Shown in pieces: positions 9,697 through 18,137 of a stretch of 64,000 bases of DNA. The position numbers and the translations under genes are program-made. The stretch's first letter is position 1. Each line of letters opens with the position of its first letter. Source of the stretch: Ignavibacteriota bacterium. GTDB taxonomy: Bacteria; Bacteroidota; Ignavibacteria; Tepidaquicellales; Tepidaquicellaceae. The notes beneath the pieces were generated by a model that saw only the letters and a list, made by a program, of their open reading frames with translations, had not been told where the DNA came from and searched no databases. The stretch covers positions 1 to 64,000 of the forward strand of contig JAPLFJ010000029.1 of NCBI GenBank assembly GCA_026390735.1, in the 5' to 3' direction.

Positions 9697-10536
9697 ATGA
9701 TGATTTGGAAGGAAAATCGGCAGATTGAGTTAATAGATGCTGAAAAGGCACTTATAAAAAGCGGTTGGGGAAATGAAACGCTTGAAAACGTTTCATTATC
9801 TAAGATTATATATAATTCTGAAGGTTATGATGTTGAAGGTTTTATTTGCAAACCCAAAGATTCTTCTGTAAAATATCCTTTAATTCTCTGGAACAGAGGA
9901 GGCGATGAGGATAACGGTAAACTTGATAATTTTCTTGCATGGGGGATTCTTGGTGAGATTGCATCATGGGGATACGTTGTTATCGCTTCGCAATACCGCA
10001 AAAATGATGAGTTTGGCGGTAAAGAGATTAATGATGTGATGAACATTCTGAAAATTGGTATGCTGCTTGAAGAGTATGACGGTATGAATATCGGAGTTGA
10101 GGGTTGGAGCAGGGGAGGAATGATGACTTATCAGTTATTAACAAAATTAAAGTTTATTAAATGTGCTGTTGTTGTTGCAGGACTCGCGGATTTACGGACA
10201 AATTTTGAAAGAAACCTGAAACTGAAGAATAAGTTCAATTCGTTATTCCCGAATGCAAGCGAAGAAAGAATTAATGAGGAAATCAGGAAACGTTCGGCAG
10301 TTGAGTTCCATAAGGATATAGATATGGACACCCCAATACTCTTAATACACGGTACAAATGACAATAAAGTGCTCTACGAAGATTCGGTTAATATGTATAT
10401 GAGATTGGTCGACCAGAGCAGGGCAGATATTAATTTCGAAACGATTCAAAAGGGTGACCACTATTTGAGCAGAAACAGGAAGGAAGTACAAACTCTTAGA
10501 AAACAATGGTTTGATAAATATTTGAAATTAAATTAA
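9697..10536 (+). CDS. Alpha/beta hydrolase, prolyl-oligopeptidase (S9)-like, cytoplasmic
   Basis: About 279 residues from ATG 9697; the frame is open to a TTG at 9682, and ATG 9700 is also possible. The alpha/beta-hydrolase fold is shown by the nucleophile elbow GWSRGG (Ser about 138), HGTND with an acid residue (Asp about 222) and GDHYLS (His about 255), in the order and spacing of the S9/dienelactone hydrolase-type C-terminal catalytic domain. There is no signal peptide and no N-terminal propeller, so it is a stand-alone hydrolase domain and probably acts on small esters or peptides in the cytoplasm. Substrate unknown. It is transcribed alone, after the array terminator and 44 bases before the bacilliredoxin gene. 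Confidence 0.8.
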   Translation: MMIWKENRQIELIDAEKALIKSGWGNETLENVSLSKIIYNSEGYDVEGFICKPKDSSVKYPLILWNRGGDEDNGKLDNFLAWGILGEIASWGYVVIASQYRKNDEFGGKEINDVMNILKIGMLLEEYDGMNIGVEGWSRGGMMTYQLLTKLKFIKCAVVVAGLADLRTNFERNLKLKNKFNSLFPNASEERINEEIRKRSAVEFHKDIDMDTPILLIHGTNDNKVLYEDSVNMYMRLVDQSRADINFETIQKGDHYLSRNRKEVQTLRKQWFDKYLKLN

Positions 10537-10547
10537 GGACAATAATG

Positions 10548-10581
10548 TTTTAACTTTAGTATAATTAAACTTAAGTTAAAA
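10548..10581 (+). promoter_or_regulatory. Inverted repeat reaching the start codon of the bacilliredoxin gene
   Basis: ttttaactt (10548-10556) pairs with aagttaaaa (10573-10581). After one mismatch, agt/act adds three more pairs, leaving an 8-base loop. The 3' arm includes the A of the ATG at 10581, so the folded mRNA would cover the start. No T-tract follows, which argues against a terminator. It could be an operator, a translational control hairpin, or chance in AT-rich DNA. Confidence 0.35.
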
Positions 10582-11027
10582 TGAAAATAGAATTTAGTAT
10601 GTATGATCCAAATTTAGTGAGGCCGATGAGAGATGAAGTTGTAACTCTTGGTTTCAAAGAACTATTAAATAAAGAAGAAGCAAAAAAAGAAATAGAAAGC
10701 GAAGGCACTGCACTTGTTTTCGTGAATTCAGTTTGCGGATGTGCAGCGGGAAAAGCAAGACCCGGATTAAAGATGGCAATTAATTGGGCAGCGGAAAACA
10801 ACTGCTTGCCTGACAGACTCCTGACTGTGTTTGCAGGGATGGAAAAAGAAGTTGTCGGAACTGTAAGAGGGTATCTTCAGAACAATCCTCCTTCATCACC
10901 GCAGATTGCAATGATGAAAGACGGTAAACTGGTTTCCATTATACAAAGACATGAAATTGAAAACTCAGACGAGTTTAAGGTGGCGGAAAAAATTGTAAAA
11001 TTATTACAGGATGGAAGAAAGGAATAA
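10581..11027 (+). CDS. BrxA/BrxB-family bacilliredoxin (YphP/YqiW-like)
   Basis: 148 residues, the usual family length. The signature MYDPNLVRPMRDE near the N-terminus and the redox motif SVCGCAAGKARPG (Cys-Gly-Cys at about 53-55) identify a bacilliredoxin. It has a thioredoxin-like fold and, in Bacillus, removes bacillithiol from mixed disulfides on oxidised proteins. Whether this organism makes bacillithiol cannot be told from the window, so the thiol partner is open. It lies 5 bases upstream of clpC and is probably cotranscribed, linking thiol repair with protein quality control. A possible hairpin covers its start codon. Confidence 0.9.
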   Translation: MKIEFSMYDPNLVRPMRDEVVTLGFKELLNKEEAKKEIESEGTALVFVNSVCGCAAGKARPGLKMAINWAAENNCLPDRLLTVFAGMEKEVVGTVRGYLQNNPPSSPQIAMMKDGKLVSIIQRHEIENSDEFKVAEKIVKLLQDGRKE

Positions 11028-11032
11028 ATATT

Positions 11033-13549
11033 ATGGATAGTAATTTTTCACAAAGAGTACAGGAAGTTATAAGATTAAGCCGTGAAGAAGCCATAAGGCT
11101 TGGTCACGATTATATCGGTACCGAACATTTACTGCTTGGTATCATAAGAGAAGGGGAAGGTCTCGCAATCAGTATCTTTAAAAATCTGAATGTGGATATT
11201 CCTACTCTCAAACAGAATATTGAGGATACCGTGAAACATACCGGCAGTACACTTACTATCGGTAATATACCTTTAACCAAACAGGCAGAGAAAGTTTTGA
11301 AGATTACATATCTTGAAGCGAAGTTGTTCAAGTCTGATATTATAGGCACGGAACATTTACTGCTTTCGATGCTTCGCGAAGATGATAACCTTGCCGCACA
11401 GATTTTACATCAGTTTAATGTTAACTACGATATAGTAAAAACCGAACTTGTGAATATTCTTACAGGTAAGCAGTCGTCTATTCCGTCTTTTCCTTCGGCA
11501 AAGGCTCCGGAAAAGAAAACAGATAAATCGAAAACTCCCGTTCTTGATAATTTCGGCAGGGATTTAACGAAACTTGCGATGGAGAATAAACTTGACCCGA
11601 TTGTCGGACGTGAGAAAGAAATTGAACGTGTCGCACAGGTACTGAGCAGAAGAAAGAAGAATAATCCTGTTTTGATTGGTGAACCGGGTGTCGGTAAAAC
11701 TGCTATCGCAGAAGGCCTTGCACTCAGGATTGTTCAGAAAACGGTTTCGCGCATACTCCACAATAAACGTGTAGTCACGCTTGATTTAGCTGCACTTGTT
11801 GCAGGTACAAAATACCGCGGGCAGTTTGAAGAAAGAATGAAAGCTGTAATGAATGAACTTGAAAAGGCAAAAGATGTAATACTTTTTATCGATGAATTGC
11901 ACACTATTGTCGGAGCAGGTGGTGCCAGCGGTTCTCTCGACGCTTCAAACATTTTTAAACCTGCACTATCACGTGGTGAACTTCAATGCATTGGTGCGAC
12001 TACATTAAATGAATACAGACAGTACATTGAAAAAGACGGAGCACTCGACAGAAGGTTCCAGAAGATTATGGTTGAGCCTACTTCGGTTGATGAGACAATA
12101 CAGATATTGAAAAATATAAAGAGCAAATACGAAGAACATCATTCAGTCAGATATTCTGATAAGGCTATCGAAGAAGCAGTACGCTTAAGCGACAGGTATA
12201 TCTCTGACAGATTTCTGCCTGATAAGGCTATAGACGTTATGGATGAAGCCGGCTCACGTGTTCACCTTGCACACATTATAGTCCCAGAAGATATTGCAAA
12301 ACTTGAGGCAGATATTGAATCGGTGAAACTGGAGAAGACAAGAGTTATTAAGACGCAAAATTATGAGGAAGCTGCCAAACTGAGGGACAGGGAGAAGAAC
12401 TTACTGTCTCAACTTGAAGAAACAAAGTTTGACTGGGATTTAAAGTCACAGAATACTTTCTATGAAGTATCAGAACAGAGTGTCGCAGACGTTGTTGCGA
12501 TGATGACCGGCATTCCGGTTAACAAGGTTGCAGAGTCTGAAACTCAAAGGCTTGTTCACATGGAAGACTATCTTAAGAAAGTTATCATCGGCCAGGACGA
12601 GAGTATTGAAAAAATTTCAAAGTCCATCCGCAGGGCACGTGCAGGGCTTAAAGACCCGAACAGACCTATCGGTTCTTTTATTTTCTTGGGACCTACCGGT
12701 GTCGGTAAAACTGAACTTGCAAAACAACTTGCTTTGTTCCTGTTTGAATCGGAAGATTCACTTATCAGGGTTGATATGAGTGAGTATATGGAAAAGTTTA
12801 ATGTTTCCAGACTCGTAGGAGCTCCTCCGGGATACGTAGGTTATGAAGAAGGGGGACAACTTACTGAAAAAGTCAGAAGAAAACCGTACAGTGTTGTGCT
12901 TCTTGATGAAGTTGAGAAAGCTCACCCTGATACGTTTAACGTTCTGCTTCAGGTACTCGACGAAGGTATGCTTACTGATGGTCTTGGAAGAAAAGTGGAC
13001 TTTAAAAACACGATTCTGATAATGACTTCAAACGTGGGCACAAAAGATATTAAACTTGATAAAGTTTTTGGTTTTGGTGATTCAAAAGATGAAACCAGAT
13101 ACGACAAAATGAAAACAGGGATTGACGACGCTGTTAAGAAAGCTTTTTCCCCTGAATTTTTAAATAGAATTGACGATTTTATTGTGTTCCATCAGCTTGA
13201 TAAAGATGCTATTTTAAAGATTGTGGACATTTCAATCGAAAGATTACAGAAGAGATTGAAACATCAGAATATTACTATTGAAATCACAAAACCTGTAAGG
13301 GAATATCTTGCTGATAAAGGTTACGACCAGAACTACGGTGCAAGGCCGCTCAGAAGGGCTATACAGAGATATCTTGAAGACCCTTTGAGTGAAGAGATAC
13401 TAAAGGGCACTATCAAAGAAAATACAAGGGTTCGTATAAAAACAAAGAAGGGCTCGGACGATTTCATTTTTGAACCTTCGAAGATAGAAACACCTGGTAC
13501 AAACCCGAATGATGAAATAATTGAAGAATCTAAAGAAAATAAAGGATAA
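11033..13549 (+). CDS. clpC: ClpC, AAA+ unfoldase of the Clp protease
   Basis: 838 residues, full length for ClpC. Domains in order: duplicated Clp-N repeat (1-150, [20 protein letters not shown]), first AAA+ module with Walker A GEPGVGKT (216-223) and Walker B FIDELHT, a UVR-type coiled middle region (about 435-470, [12 protein letters not shown]) that separates ClpC from ClpB, and a second AAA+ module with Walker A GPTGVGKT (553-560) and arginine-rich C-domain [11 protein letters not shown]. The loop KVFGFGD corresponds to the ClpP-docking GF loop, so it should deliver unfolded substrates to ClpP, which is not encoded here. Adaptor genes such as mcsB or mecA are also absent. Gaps to both neighbours are 4-5 bases, indicating an operon of bacilliredoxin, clpC and fabH. 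Confidence 0.96.
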   Translation: MDSNFSQRVQEVIRLSREEAIRLGHDYIGTEHLLLGIIREGEGLAISIFKNLNVDIPTLKQNIEDTVKHTGSTLTIGNIPLTKQAEKVLKITYLEAKLFKSDIIGTEHLLLSMLREDDNLAAQILHQFNVNYDIVKTELVNILTGKQSSIPSFPSAKAPEKKTDKSKTPVLDNFGRDLTKLAMENKLDPIVGREKEIERVAQVLSRRKKNNPVLIGEPGVGKTAIAEGLALRIVQKTVSRILHNKRVVTLDLAALVAGTKYRGQFEERMKAVMNELEKAKDVILFIDELHTIVGAGGASGSLDASNIFKPALSRGELQCIGATTLNEYRQYIEKDGALDRRFQKIMVEPTSVDETIQILKNIKSKYEEHHSVRYSDKAIEEAVRLSDRYISDRFLPDKAIDVMDEAGSRVHLAHIIVPEDIAKLEADIESVKLEKTRVIKTQNYEEAAKLRDREKNLLSQLEETKFDWDLKSQNTFYEVSEQSVADVVAMMTGIPVNKVAESETQRLVHMEDYLKKVIIGQDESIEKISKSIRRARAGLKDPNRPIGSFIFLGPTGVGKTELAKQLALFLFESEDSLIRVDMSEYMEKFNVSRLVGAPPGYVGYEEGGQLTEKVRRKPYSVVLLDEVEKAHPDTFNVLLQVLDEGMLTDGLGRKVDFKNTILIMTSNVGTKDIKLDKVFGFGDSKDETRYDKMKTGIDDAVKKAFSPEFLNRIDDFIVFHQLDKDAILKIVDISIERLQKRLKHQNITIEITKPVREYLADKGYDQNYGARPLRRAIQRYLEDPLSEEILKGTIKENTRVRIKTKKGSDDFIFEPSKIETPGTNPNDEIIEESKENKG

Positions 13550-13553
13550 TTAA

Positions 13554-14558
13554 ATGAGTCACAAAGGACCTTATAATGCGTATGTAAGTGCTGTTGGGCA
13601 TTATTTTCCCGACAAAGTAATACCTAATTCATATTATGAAAGTTATCTCGATACTACAGATGAATGGATTAAAACAAGAACAGGTATTTCTGAAAGAAGA
13701 TTTTTAGAGCCAAATCAACCGACATCTTTTATGGCAATCAGAGCCGCACAGATGGTTCTTGAAAAACGAGGCATTTCTGCCGATGAGATTGATGTCATCA
13801 TTGTTACAACTGTTACACCCGATATGTTATATCCTGCTACTGCGGTCATCGTTGCCGAAGCAATCGGTGCAAAGAATGCTTTTGGTTTCGACCTTTCAGC
13901 AGCATGTTCAGGGTTTATTTTCGGGCTTTCGACGGCTATTCAGTTTATTCAAAGCGGTGCTTTTAAAAAAGTTCTTATAATAGGTGCCGATAAAATGTCA
14001 TGCCTTGCTGATATGTCAGACAGGAACAATTGTGTTCTCTTTGGTGATGCAGCCGCGGCATTTTTACTCGAGCCGACTGAAGATAAAACAATCGGAATCA
14101 TCGACCACATACTTCATGTTGATGGTTCAGGAAAAGATTCGCTTTATCAGCTTGGTGGTGGAAGTCTGTATCCTCCTACACATGAGACAGTCGATAAGAA
14201 GATGCATTATATCTACCAGGATGGTAAGGTTGTATTCAAAGCTGCTGTTAAAGGTATGGCAGATATCTCTGCAGAGATGATGGAAAAACATAATCTGAAA
14301 CCTGAAGATGTTGCATACCTCGTTCCGCATCAGGCAAACATGAGAATCATACAGGCAACTGCTGACAGAATGGGGGTAGGACTTGATAAGGTTATGATAA
14401 ACATAAATAAATATGGCAATACTACATCTGCAACTATTCCGTCTTGTATTTCTGAATATTACTATGCTGGTAAAGTTAAGAAAGGTGATAATTTAATTCT
14501 TACTAGTTTCGGTGCCGGTTATACTTGGGGCTCGATACTTCTTAAATGGGCTATATAG
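13554..14558 (+). CDS. fabH: Beta-ketoacyl-ACP synthase III (FabH)
   Basis: 334 residues. Condenses acetyl-CoA (or a branched starter acyl-CoA) with malonyl-ACP to start fatty acid synthesis. The catalytic triad is visible: Cys118 in AACSGF, His259 in VPHQAN and Asn289 in NKYGNTT. The N-terminal DEWIKTRTGISERR and C-terminal TSFGAGYTWGSILLKW are classic FabH. It starts 4 bases after clpC, so it is probably in the same transcript, away from a usual fab cluster. Starter-unit preference cannot be read from the sequence. Confidence 0.95.
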   Translation: MSHKGPYNAYVSAVGHYFPDKVIPNSYYESYLDTTDEWIKTRTGISERRFLEPNQPTSFMAIRAAQMVLEKRGISADEIDVIIVTTVTPDMLYPATAVIVAEAIGAKNAFGFDLSAACSGFIFGLSTAIQFIQSGAFKKVLIIGADKMSCLADMSDRNNCVLFGDAAAAFLLEPTEDKTIGIIDHILHVDGSGKDSLYQLGGGSLYPPTHETVDKKMHYIYQDGKVVFKAAVKGMADISAEMMEKHNLKPEDVAYLVPHQANMRIIQATADRMGVGLDKVMININKYGNTTSATIPSCISEYYYAGKVKKGDNLILTSFGAGYTWGSILLKWAI

Positions 14559-14572
14559 GATTTTTTTAAATT

Positions 14573-14622
14573 AAGGTATTGTTGTAATTGCATTTTTGTT
14601 ATTAAGCAATACCTTTATTATA
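14573..14622 (+). terminator. Possible terminator between fabH and ispE
   Basis: aaggtattg (14573-14581) pairs with caatacctt (14607-14615), continued by a bulged taat/atta stem and a 12-base loop, then TTATTATATT. Weak, AT-rich and close to the ispE start, so attenuation or chance are alternatives. Confidence 0.35.
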
Positions 14623-14626
14623 TTCG

Positions 14627-15490
14627 ATGATGATATTAAAAGCACCGGCAAAAATAAACATAGGATTACGAATTCTGAATAAAAGGGAAGATGGTTTTCA
14701 TAACATTGAAACTATTTTCTATCCTGTAAGATTATTTGATGAAATTAATATTCATATCTCAAAGTCGGCTACTGATGCAAATTCCATTATTGTAAAAACC
14801 GAAAAACAAACCGTTCCTTTAAGCAGAAATAATACATGTTTTAAGGCTGTGGAAGCAGTCTTTAAAGCATTCAGAATAAGGGAAACATATAGGATGGAAA
14901 TCTTCCTTACAAAACATATTCCTGTAGGTGGTGGTTTAGGTGGTGGTAGTTCAGATGCGGGTGCTATTATAAGATATCTCTTAAAGTACTTTAATATTAA
15001 TCTTTCCGAAAACCGCGAAAAGGTTATGAATTCAGCACTCGAAGTTGGCAGCGATGTTCCTTTTTTTCTGATACAGAAACCCTGTTATGCAACTGGGAAG
15101 GGAGAGAAACTGCATCTGCTTAATAACTTCATTCTCGATTATGATATTTTGCTCGTGAATCCGAATCAGCATGTGTCAACAAAATGGGCTTATGAGAACC
15201 TGTATTTTAAAGAAAAAGACACTTTTGAGCCGGTTCTGTCAGGAGTGAATGCCTTTAACCCTGTGGATAAAGAGCTGTTCAGGAATGATTTTGAAAAAGT
15301 TGTATTTCGAAAATATCCTTTGCTTCAGAATACAAAAGAATCTCTTTTGAATAAGGGAGCAGTATTCTCTTCTATGAGCGGAAGCGGAGCAGTTATTTAT
15401 GGTTTATTTAATAAGTCAGATAAAGATAAACTTATTTCTGCCCGTGACGAATTTAAGAAAGCAGGTAACTTTACCGCAATCGTATCATGA
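14627..15490 (+). CDS. ispE: 4-diphosphocytidyl-2-C-methyl-D-erythritol kinase (IspE)
   Basis: 287 residues, normal family length. GHMP kinase that phosphorylates the 2-hydroxyl of CDP-methylerythritol in the MEP isoprenoid pathway. Seen: N-terminal APAKINIGLRIL substrate motif, the ATP-binding loop PVGGGLGGGSSDAGA (about 103-117) and the C-terminal glycine-rich SMSGSGAVIYGLF. ATG ATG at 14627/14630 both fit. It follows fabH by 68 bases. Its presence shows that the organism uses the MEP route, not mevalonate, for isoprenoids. Confidence 0.95.
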   Translation: MMILKAPAKINIGLRILNKREDGFHNIETIFYPVRLFDEINIHISKSATDANSIIVKTEKQTVPLSRNNTCFKAVEAVFKAFRIRETYRMEIFLTKHIPVGGGLGGGSSDAGAIIRYLLKYFNINLSENREKVMNSALEVGSDVPFFLIQKPCYATGKGEKLHLLNNFILDYDILLVNPNQHVSTKWAYENLYFKEKDTFEPVLSGVNAFNPVDKELFRNDFEKVVFRKYPLLQNTKESLLNKGAVFSSMSGSGAVIYGLFNKSDKDKLISARDEFKKAGNFTAIVS

Positions 15491-15493
15491 ATT

Positions 15494-15532
15494 ATTTTGT
15501 AAATCAACGAATGAATGATTAATTTACAAAAT
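15494..15532 (+). repeat. AT-rich inverted repeat between ispE and the glycosyltransferase gene
   Basis: attttgtaaat (15494-15504) and its exact reverse complement (15522-15532) are separated by 17 bases. It lies 4 bases after the ispE stop and 20 bases before the next start. It could be a weak ispE terminator (tatttcttt follows) or a binding site for a dimeric regulator. Confidence 0.4.
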
Positions 15533-15551
15533 TATTTCTTTAAACTAATTG

Positions 15552-16748
15552 ATGAAACGGAAGTTACTTTATCGTAAACTTGACAGGCTGATTGGAATCC
15601 CAATTCTGATGCTTCTTGCTTTGTTCTTTAAAAGGAAGAAAAATTTTCCGCAATTCGATATTAATAAAATCCTTGTAGTTAAATTTGCTGCCATCGGTGA
15701 CAGTATTATGCTTATTCCGATGCTCAGAACTCTTAGACGGGCATACCCTAAAGTTGAAATCACATTTCTCTGCTCCGACATCAATGTATCGATTATTCGT
15801 AAAGTCCCTTATCTGGATAAAGTCCTTGTTGAAAATGTTCATAATTTCCTTTCAAACCCGATGAAATTTATTAAAATGATTTATGAACTTCGTAAGAATA
15901 AATATTCCATTATTATAGATACAGAGCAGTGGTCGAGAATCAGCCCTATTATAATAGCTCTTTTAAAGTATGATTTTTCAATAGGTTTTAAAACCGAAGG
16001 GCAGTACAAACACTTTATGTTTAATCGTGTGATTAACCACTCGCGTGAAAAGCACGAACTTGATACTTTTATAGATTTGCTTACACCATTGTTTGTTACA
16101 GTATATAAGAGCGATTATGCACTTCAGTATTTTTTAAACGAAGGCAATGAAAGTACTGCGGATAAGTTCTTCGAGGATAACAATCTGTCAGGAAAACGTG
16201 TAATCACTCTCCATCCCGGGTGCGGGGGAATTGGGGCACCGCGTGAATGGGATATCGACAGATACGTAGCTTTAGGGAAAAGGCTTATTGAATACGATAA
16301 GGAAATTGTACTTTTAATTTCAGGGGCACCGAATGAGAAGGAAAAATGCGGAGAACTTGAAAATGGTTTGCGCGATATCTACGGGGACAGTCATAAAATA
16401 ATAAACTTTTCCGGAATTTATTCCCTAGACGATGTTGTTGCAATCATTAAACGTGTAACTCTGATAGTATGCAGTAACACAGGTATGCTTCATCTGGCAT
16501 CATGTATGGGAACAAAAACTATGGGGCTTCACGGCCCTACTAATCCTGCTAAGTGGGGTGCTTACAGTAAAAATACTGTGCTCATTCAAAGTGATAAGTA
16601 CTGCAGCCCTTGCCTCTATCTTGGACATGATTACGGCTGCAAGATTCCGTCCTGTATGAACCACATTTCAGTGGATGACGTTTTTATACATATCCGCAAA
16701 GCACTGAATCCTGAACTCTTCCCTGAAGAACTAAAAGTACTTAATTAA
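15552..16748 (+). CDS. Glycosyltransferase family 9 (ADP-heptose:LPS heptosyltransferase-like)
   Basis: About 398 residues from ATG 15552 (a TTG lies just before it at 15549). The GT-B fold of family 9 is recognised from the N-terminal ILVVKFAAIGDSIMLIPMLRTLRRAYP motif, the middle LHPGCGGIGAPREWD donor-site region and the C-terminal VCSNTGMLHLASCMGTKTMGLHGPTNPAKWGAY. Family members add heptose or related sugars from ADP-activated donors to the LPS inner core at the cytoplasmic face of the inner membrane. The N-terminal segment with RLIGIPILMLLALFF could help membrane association. A cysteine-rich stretch near the end (KYCSPCLYLGHDYGCKIPSCM) is also found in some family members. Donor and acceptor unknown. 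Confidence 0.85.
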   Translation: MKRKLLYRKLDRLIGIPILMLLALFFKRKKNFPQFDINKILVVKFAAIGDSIMLIPMLRTLRRAYPKVEITFLCSDINVSIIRKVPYLDKVLVENVHNFLSNPMKFIKMIYELRKNKYSIIIDTEQWSRISPIIIALLKYDFSIGFKTEGQYKHFMFNRVINHSREKHELDTFIDLLTPLFVTVYKSDYALQYFLNEGNESTADKFFEDNNLSGKRVITLHPGCGGIGAPREWDIDRYVALGKRLIEYDKEIVLLISGAPNEKEKCGELENGLRDIYGDSHKIINFSGIYSLDDVVAIIKRVTLIVCSNTGMLHLASCMGTKTMGLHGPTNPAKWGAYSKNTVLIQSDKYCSPCLYLGHDYGCKIPSCMNHISVDDVFIHIRKALNPELFPEELKVLN

Positions 16749-16778
16749 ACTATCATTCTATACTTATGATATTAATTA

Positions 16779-17924
16779 TCACTTAAGCAAAGTTTTTATT
16801 CCTCTGTCATTTACCGTAAAGAATTCATTACCCTCAAACCAAAGTGCATTCATAAACCCATTCTCAGTATTAATTCTGTGCTCTAAATCGATTGCGATAA
16901 CTTTTCTTCCGTATAAATATTTAATCTCATCAAATATCGTATGCCCGATTACCATTTTATTTGCTCCGAATGTACTGAGCACCTTATCCAAGTCATTTTG
17001 TTCCATTTTCCCGTCGGCAATTCCTCTGTACCAGATAGGGCTGTTTCTTCCAATAAAAACATCATTCCGTATTCCATCTTTTGTAAGTTCTGCATCTATA
17101 CGGTCTCTGAAACAGGAATTTATTCCATCTAACGAGTATTCCGTATAAGGAAAATCTTTGCTTATTCCGCCATGTACAAAAATCATATCGCCGATTCTCA
17201 CGATGCAGTTTTTACTCCTTATCCATCTTCCGAGTTCTGTATTCCTGTCATACCATTTACTGTAATCAAGTTTAAGAGAGTCGGCATTAACGAAATATTT
17301 CTGTCTGACGTACCTGTAATCTTTCTTCAGGTTCATTACTTCGTGATTTCCAAGAACAAAATGTACTTTTCCGCCCTTTTGCACGGATTCAGTCTCGAGT
17401 TTGTATAGAAGCCAAAGGCATTCAGTGACGTTCGGGCTTCTGTCGAAGATATCACCGACAAAAACAAGATGACCATTACCGAAAGTCCAATTGAATCCCG
17501 TATCAATAACTCCTGCACCTTTTAATATAGACTGAAATCCTTTGAAGTTTCCTTCGATGTCAGATACTATAATCATTTTATCGGGTAAATCATAAACAGA
17601 ATTATCGGCTATAATTGTATCTTTTAGTCTGAATGAAAAACTCTGTTGTATCTCATCAACGAAACAATATAACTTGCCAGACTTTTCAATTATCTGTTGA
17701 AGGGATTTAAAAGAATTGCCATCGGGAATAATCCTGTAATTAATAATTTTACCACTATCATAGACTATGACTGGCCCGTCACTGCAGTACAAAGAATCTT
17801 TATCATTCTGAGGTTTAGAACTGTCAGTATAACAATGGCTGAATCTGAAATCAAAAGTCCTCGAAAAAGCAACACTTGAATTCAGTATCAGAACTAGTAA
17901 AATGAAATACAGTTTATGAGTCAT
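16779..17924 (-). CDS. Exported calcineurin-like metallophosphoesterase
   Basis: 381 residues with an N-terminal signal peptide (MTHKLYFILLVLILNSSVAFS), so probably periplasmic. The five metallophosphoesterase blocks appear in order: SDIEGNF, GDIFDR, GNHEVM, FVHGGIS and VIGHT. The block order and the serine/threonine-phosphatase-like GDIFDRSPNVTECLWLLYKLE resemble Shewanella-like phosphatases. About 90 residues before the catalytic core hold no recognised domain. Convergent with the family 9 glycosyltransferase (30-base gap without a clear terminator) and divergent from gatE. Substrate unknown. Confidence 0.82.
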   Translation of the reverse strand: MTHKLYFILLVLILNSSVAFSRTFDFRFSHCYTDSSKPQNDKDSLYCSDGPVIVYDSGKIINYRIIPDGNSFKSLQQIIEKSGKLYCFVDEIQQSFSFRLKDTIIADNSVYDLPDKMIIVSDIEGNFKGFQSILKGAGVIDTGFNWTFGNGHLVFVGDIFDRSPNVTECLWLLYKLETESVQKGGKVHFVLGNHEVMNLKKDYRYVRQKYFVNADSLKLDYSKWYDRNTELGRWIRSKNCIVRIGDMIFVHGGISKDFPYTEYSLDGINSCFRDRIDAELTKDGIRNDVFIGRNSPIWYRGIADGKMEQNDLDKVLSTFGANKMVIGHTIFDEIKYLYGRKVIAIDLEHRINTENGFMNALWFEGNEFFTVNDRGIKTLLK

Positions 17925-18137
17925 AATTGCGAATATATTAGCATAATATACTTATAATGAAAAGTTTAATCTATTTATTAAAGTTAAGCGCTTTTATGAG
18001 CGAAATCCTTCCTTTCAGTACTGATATTGTCACTTCTTTCTTAAGATTTATTAATTTCAGTCTTTAATATGATATGTTGTTTTGGTAATTTTGCTAATGT
18101 ATAATTTTATGCTACAAAAACCTTCTGAGAATAATAT

